8,333 bases of DNA, taken from Lachnospiraceae bacterium. Lineage in GTDB: Bacteria > Bacillota > Clostridia > Lachnospirales > Lachnospiraceae. Below are positions 5,699 through 8,333 of this stretch, piece by piece. The position numbers were made by a program, and so were the translations under genes. The notes under the pieces were generated by a model, which searched no databases, was not told the DNA's origin, and saw only the letters and a list, made by a program, of their open reading frames with translations. The stretch covers positions 1-8,333 of the forward strand of contig JAFSRL010000240.1 of the NCBI GenBank assembly GCA_017446125.1. Direction: 5' to 3'. Position 1 is the stretch's first letter; each line of letters opens with the position of its first letter.

Positions 5699-6292
5699 AT
5701 GGAAGAAGAAGTCAAGAAGAAAAGTTCATTCAGAGAGTTTGTGAACTCCGTAATCTATATTGCGGTGGTGGTGGGATTCACGTTTTTGTTCATTCATTTT
5801 GTCGCGCAGGTCACGCGCGTGAGCGGCAGAAGCATGGAGCCGACCCTGCACGGCACGGAGCAGACGGAAAATACCTTTGGCGCGGAGCACGTGGACTCGC
5901 TGATTGTTGATAAGATTTCCTACCGGTTCCGCGATCCGGAGCGCTTTGATATCATCGTGTTCCCGTTTCAGCATGCGGAGCATACGTACTTTATCAAGCG
6001 TATCATCGGCTTGCCCGGGGAAACGGTTTTGATTGACGAAGAGGGCGATATCTATATCAATGGAGAGCGGCTGTATGAGAGCTACGGGAAGGAAGTCATT
6101 CTGTTTCCGGGGATTGCGCAATACGGCATCACGCTCGGAGATGACGAGTACTTTGTGATGGGCGACAACCGGAACAATTCCATGGATTCGCGGGATGAGA
6201 ACGTCGGGAACATTCACAAGGACCAGATCATCGGGCGTGCGTTTTTGCGGTTCTATCCGTTCTCTGAATTCGGGCTTTTGCACGGGGAGTGA
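5699..6292 (+). CDS. lepB: Type I signal peptidase (second, divergent copy)
   Basis: This is a second S26-family signal peptidase of 197 residues. A short charged N-terminus (MEEEVKKKSSF) leads to a membrane segment at about 16-38. The catalytic Ser45 is in GRSMEPTL (43-50) and Lys100 in YFIKRIIGLPGE (97-108). YFVMGDNRNNSMDSR is at 151-165 and the C-terminal box IIGRAFLRFYPFSEFG at 177-192. Compared with the first copy it has a longer insert after the Ser box and keeps the standard Gram-positive ending, so the pair did not arise by recent tandem duplication. TTG (5690), GTG (5696) and ATG (5699) are all in frame. I chose the ATG, but no good ribosome binding site precedes any of them, so translation may be coupled to rbgA, which ends 11 bases earlier. 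Confidence 0.92.
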   Translation: MEEEVKKKSSFREFVNSVIYIAVVVGFTFLFIHFVAQVTRVSGRSMEPTLHGTEQTENTFGAEHVDSLIVDKISYRFRDPERFDIIVFPFQHAEHTYFIKRIIGLPGETVLIDEEGDIYINGERLYESYGKEVILFPGIAQYGITLGDDEYFVMGDNRNNSMDSRDENVGNIHKDQIIGRAFLRFYPFSEFGLLHGE

Positions 6293-6295
6293 CGT

Positions 6296-6928
6296 ATGCC
6301 ACGGCTTTCTTTGGAACAGGAAAGAGAACGGCTGAATGCAATGCGGGAATTTGAGCGGCGCTATGCTTCTTATGGCGCTGTCTGCGGGATTGACGAGGTG
6401 GGGCGCGGCCCCTTGGCGGGTCCGGTCGTGGCAAGCGCGGTGATTTTGCCGGACGATGTTGAAATTCTGTATCTAAACGATTCAAAGAAATTATCCGAAA
6501 AAAGAAGAGAGAAACTCTATGACGAGATCATGGAGAAGGCGATTGCGGTCGGCGTGGGAGAGGTCTCCCATGAGCGAATCGACGAGATCAATATTTTACA
6601 GGCAACCTATGAGGCGATGACAAAGGCGGTGGAGGCCTTAAGTGTGAAGCCGGGAATCCTGTTGCTGGACGCGGTGCATGTGCCGCAGCTTGAGGCGTAT
6701 GAGCAGGTTTCCATCGTGAAGGGCGACGCGAAGTCCGTGTCGATTGCCGCTTCGAGCATCATCGCGAAGGTGACGAGGGACCGTTTGATGAAGGAGCTGG
6801 ACGCGGTGTATCCGGCGTATCAGTTTGCGTCGAACAAGGGGTACGGAACCGCCGCGCACATTCAGGCGTTAAAGACGTGCGGGCCGTGCGCGATTCACCG
6901 CAGAACGTTCATAGGGAACTTTGTGTAA
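6296..6928 (+). CDS. rnhB: Ribonuclease HII
   Basis: RNase HII cuts RNA in RNA-DNA hybrids and starts the removal of single ribonucleotides left in DNA by polymerases. The 210 residues carry the full family pattern: GIDEVGRGPLAGPVV at 31-45 with catalytic Asp33 and Glu34, NDSKKLSEKRRE at 61-72, LLLDAVH with Asp125, KGDAKS with Asp144, and AASSIIAKVTRD at 151-162. The C-terminus HRRTFIGNFV is typical. It lacks the roughly 45-residue N-terminal extension of the B. subtilis enzyme and resembles the shorter form found in E. coli. The ATG is 3 bases after the lepB stop, with GGGGAG at 6284-6289 inside the end of lepB, so it is in the same operon. No terminator follows it. Confidence 0.97.
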   Translation: MPRLSLEQERERLNAMREFERRYASYGAVCGIDEVGRGPLAGPVVASAVILPDDVEILYLNDSKKLSEKRREKLYDEIMEKAIAVGVGEVSHERIDEINILQATYEAMTKAVEALSVKPGILLLDAVHVPQLEAYEQVSIVKGDAKSVSIAASSIIAKVTRDRLMKELDAVYPAYQFASNKGYGTAAHIQALKTCGPCAIHRRTFIGNFV

Positions 6929-6949
6929 TTCTTATTATGGGTTTGGAAT

Positions 6950-6999
6950 CGTAGATTATGATTGATAGATTGGGTGGAATTCAACAAACACAATCTACG
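6950..6999 (+). promoter_or_regulatory. Inverted repeat bracketing the start of the last gene
   Basis: CGTAGATT at 6950-6957 is the exact reverse complement of AATCTACG at 6992-6999. The left arm ends on the base before the ATG at 6958, so the start codon would sit at the edge of a 34-base loop. A second pairing, TAGATTG (6966-6972) with CAATCTA (6991-6997), uses the same right arm and excludes the first. This could be a translation-control structure. It could also be chance in an AT-rich stretch. Confidence 0.25.
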
Positions 7000-8333
7000 C
7001 AGGGTGTGCAGCAGGTTACGGTGGATGCGCGCGCTGCGGAGCAGTTGCGTTCCTTAAGTGCCGGTGATTCCATACAGGGCAGGGTGGTTGCGATCAATGT
7101 GGACCAGCAGGGCAACCGCACCGCGCAGGTTGATTTGGGCAACGGCGCGATGGTGAACGCGCGTCTTTCCGCAAACATGTCTCTGCAAAACGGCGAGAAT
7201 GTTTCGTTCACGGTGCGGCAGGCAACGGGCGGCACGGTGACCTTGAGCCCTCTGTATACGAACACCGCCGCGAATTCCACGATTACGCAGGCGCTGTCGC
7301 AGGCGGGACTGTTTCCCTCTGACACCATGACGGAAATGGTGCGTGCCATGATGAATGAGGGCATGTCGATTGACCGCAACGCGCTGCTGCAGATGAGCGC
7401 AAACCTGAACAACTTCCCGAACGTCAATGTCACGACGCTCGTTCATATGTCCCACTTAAATGTGCCACTGCTTGAGTCAAACATCGAAATGTTTGAGGCG
7501 TATCAAAACTACGAGCATCAGGTCGTCTCCGGCATGGAGCAGATTTTTGACGCACTTCCGGATTCCTTTAACGCACTGTTGCAGCAGGAAGACTTCGGCA
7601 CCGCCATGGACATGTATGGCGAGGTGATGGATTTGTTCAGTGAGGGCGCGGAAGAGATGGTGCAGGAGGGCGCTGCACAGGCGACCGGGGAGGAAACCGC
7701 GCAGGCTGCGACATCTCCCAATGCGGGGAATGTCACGGTTACGGGTGAGCTGCCCCTGACCGCGGAAGAGACGGCAACGAATGTCGCGAAGGGGGAAGTT
7801 GTAAACAAAGAAGCACCCTTAAGCGCGGAGGAAGCGTTGAGAAACGCGATTGCCGGAAAGGCGGCCGCGGATGTGACCGCCATCGCGGAAGAGAACATGA
7901 AGGCGTTTGATAAGGGCGCCGCGACAGACCAGTCCATGCAGTTCTCCAAGGCGTTCACGGATCTCTTGAGGGAATTGGGCGTGTCCGATGCGACCATCGC
8001 GAACCTGACGAAAGCCGGTGCGCAGGGCAATCAGAATCCGTTCGCGCAGCTCTTACACGAGTTGAGCGCTGCGTACGCAAAGACGGCGCACACTTCGGCG
8101 GCGGTCGACAAGGTCTGGACGAATCTGTTTTCGACAAAGGAATACAACGCGGTGTTAAAGGAAGCAATCTCTTCGCAGTGGCTTTTAAAACCGGAGCAGG
8201 TCGCGGAAAAGCAAAGCGTCGAGAACCTCTACCGCAGGCTCAACGCGCAGACAAAGGCGCTGACGGATATCTTACAGAATACGGCGGGCGCGGACTCCAA
8301 GGTCGCGCAAAGCGTCAACAACCTGGCAAGGAA
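6958..8333 (+). CDS. Large YlqG/FliK-like protein, 3' end beyond window
   Basis: Only the first 458 codons are visible, with no stop codon. The reading frame starts at ATG 6958, because an in-frame ATG at 6937 is cut off by TAG at 6952. Only a weak GGA (6945-6947) precedes it, so initiation may be poor or coupled. Residues 1-30 are Gln-rich. About 32-100 looks like a small beta-barrel (SLSAGDSIQGRVV, QVDLGNGAMVNARL, ENVSFTV). About 106-200 is helical, with LNVPLLESNIEMFEAYQNYE at 167-186. A low-complexity Ala/Glu linker spans about 230-320, and 325-458 is helical again. There is no signal peptide or membrane segment. B. subtilis has ylqG and then the FlhB-like ylqH directly after rnhB, and Lachnospiraceae proteins at this place are often labelled flagellar hook-length control (FliK-like). 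I infer the same family here, but the diagnostic C-terminal hook domain is not in view. Confidence 0.8.
   Translation, partial: MIDRLGGIQQTQSTQGVQQVTVDARAAEQLRSLSAGDSIQGRVVAINVDQQGNRTAQVDLGNGAMVNARLSANMSLQNGENVSFTVRQATGGTVTLSPLYTNTAANSTITQALSQAGLFPSDTMTEMVRAMMNEGMSIDRNALLQMSANLNNFPNVNVTTLVHMSHLNVPLLESNIEMFEAYQNYEHQVVSGMEQIFDALPDSFNALLQQEDFGTAMDMYGEVMDLFSEGAEEMVQEGAAQATGEETAQAATSPNAGNVTVTGELPLTAEETATNVAKGEVVNKEAPLSAEEALRNAIAGKAAADVTAIAEENMKAFDKGAATDQSMQFSKAFTDLLRELGVSDATIANLTKAGAQGNQNPFAQLLHELSAAYAKTAHTSAAVDKVWTNLFSTKEYNAVLKEAISSQWLLKPEQVAEKQSVENLYRRLNAQTKALTDILQNTAGADSKVAQSVNNLAR

Noticed and set aside
5726..6283. Minus-strand open frame of 185 codons opposite the second lepB
   Set aside because: It is antisense to a well-supported signal peptidase, with a His/Arg-rich, motif-free translation typical of a shadow frame.
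6981..7455. Overlapping minus-strand open frames of about 133-150 codons
   Set aside because: Two different antisense frames are open over the same stretch, which reflects GC-rich codon positions of the + strand gene. No motif was seen.
7518..8030. Minus-strand open frame of 170 codons in the last gene region
   Set aside because: The + strand frame from 6958 stays open to the window edge, continues the operon direction and has sensible composition. The antisense frame is a Ser/Ala/Pro-rich shadow.

Overview
This window looks like a core chromosomal segment of a Gram-positive Clostridia bacterium, most likely a Lachnospiraceae member. That placement rests on the gene order (ylxM-ffh-rpsP-khpA ... 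rplS-lepB-rbgA-rnhB-ylqG-like), strong GGAG-type ribosome binding sites, several non-ATG starts, and the style of the proteins (for example the L19 stretch VEKTWPLHSPNVEKV). It was inferred from sequence alone, without a database search. All genes lie on the + strand, are tightly packed and share similar codon use. No IS element, phage gene, CRISPR array, rRNA or tRNA is visible.

Positions 1-141 are non-coding. They hold a REP-like inverted repeat (18-48), a second perfect inverted repeat (54-75) whose right arm contains a consensus -35 box, a sigma-A-type promoter (70-98), and a terminator-like hairpin with a T-tract (102-128) just before the first gene.

Positions 142-4102 form an SRP and ribosome-maturation cluster: ylxM (SRP-associated HTH protein), ffh (SRP GTPase), rpsP (S16), khpA (KH-domain RNA-binding protein), trmD (tRNA m1G37 methyltransferase), rimM (16S/30S maturation factor) and rplS (L19). 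The trmD-rimM order is reversed relative to the familiar Bacillus subtilis order rimM-trmD. A likely internal promoter lies before rplS, and a strong intrinsic terminator (4132-4160) follows it.

Positions 4179-6928 form a second close-packed group: a type I signal peptidase (lepB), the 50S-assembly GTPase rbgA (ylqF), a second and clearly divergent type I signal peptidase, and rnhB (RNase HII). SRP targeting at the left end and signal peptide cleavage at the right end link this run into a protein export and ribosome biogenesis neighbourhood.

Positions 6958-8333 hold the 5' part (458 codons, open at the window edge) of a long Ala/Gln-rich protein. It sits where B. subtilis has ylqG, and its features suggest the FliK/hook-length-control-like family. 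It is the least understood gene here and the best candidate for a new story.
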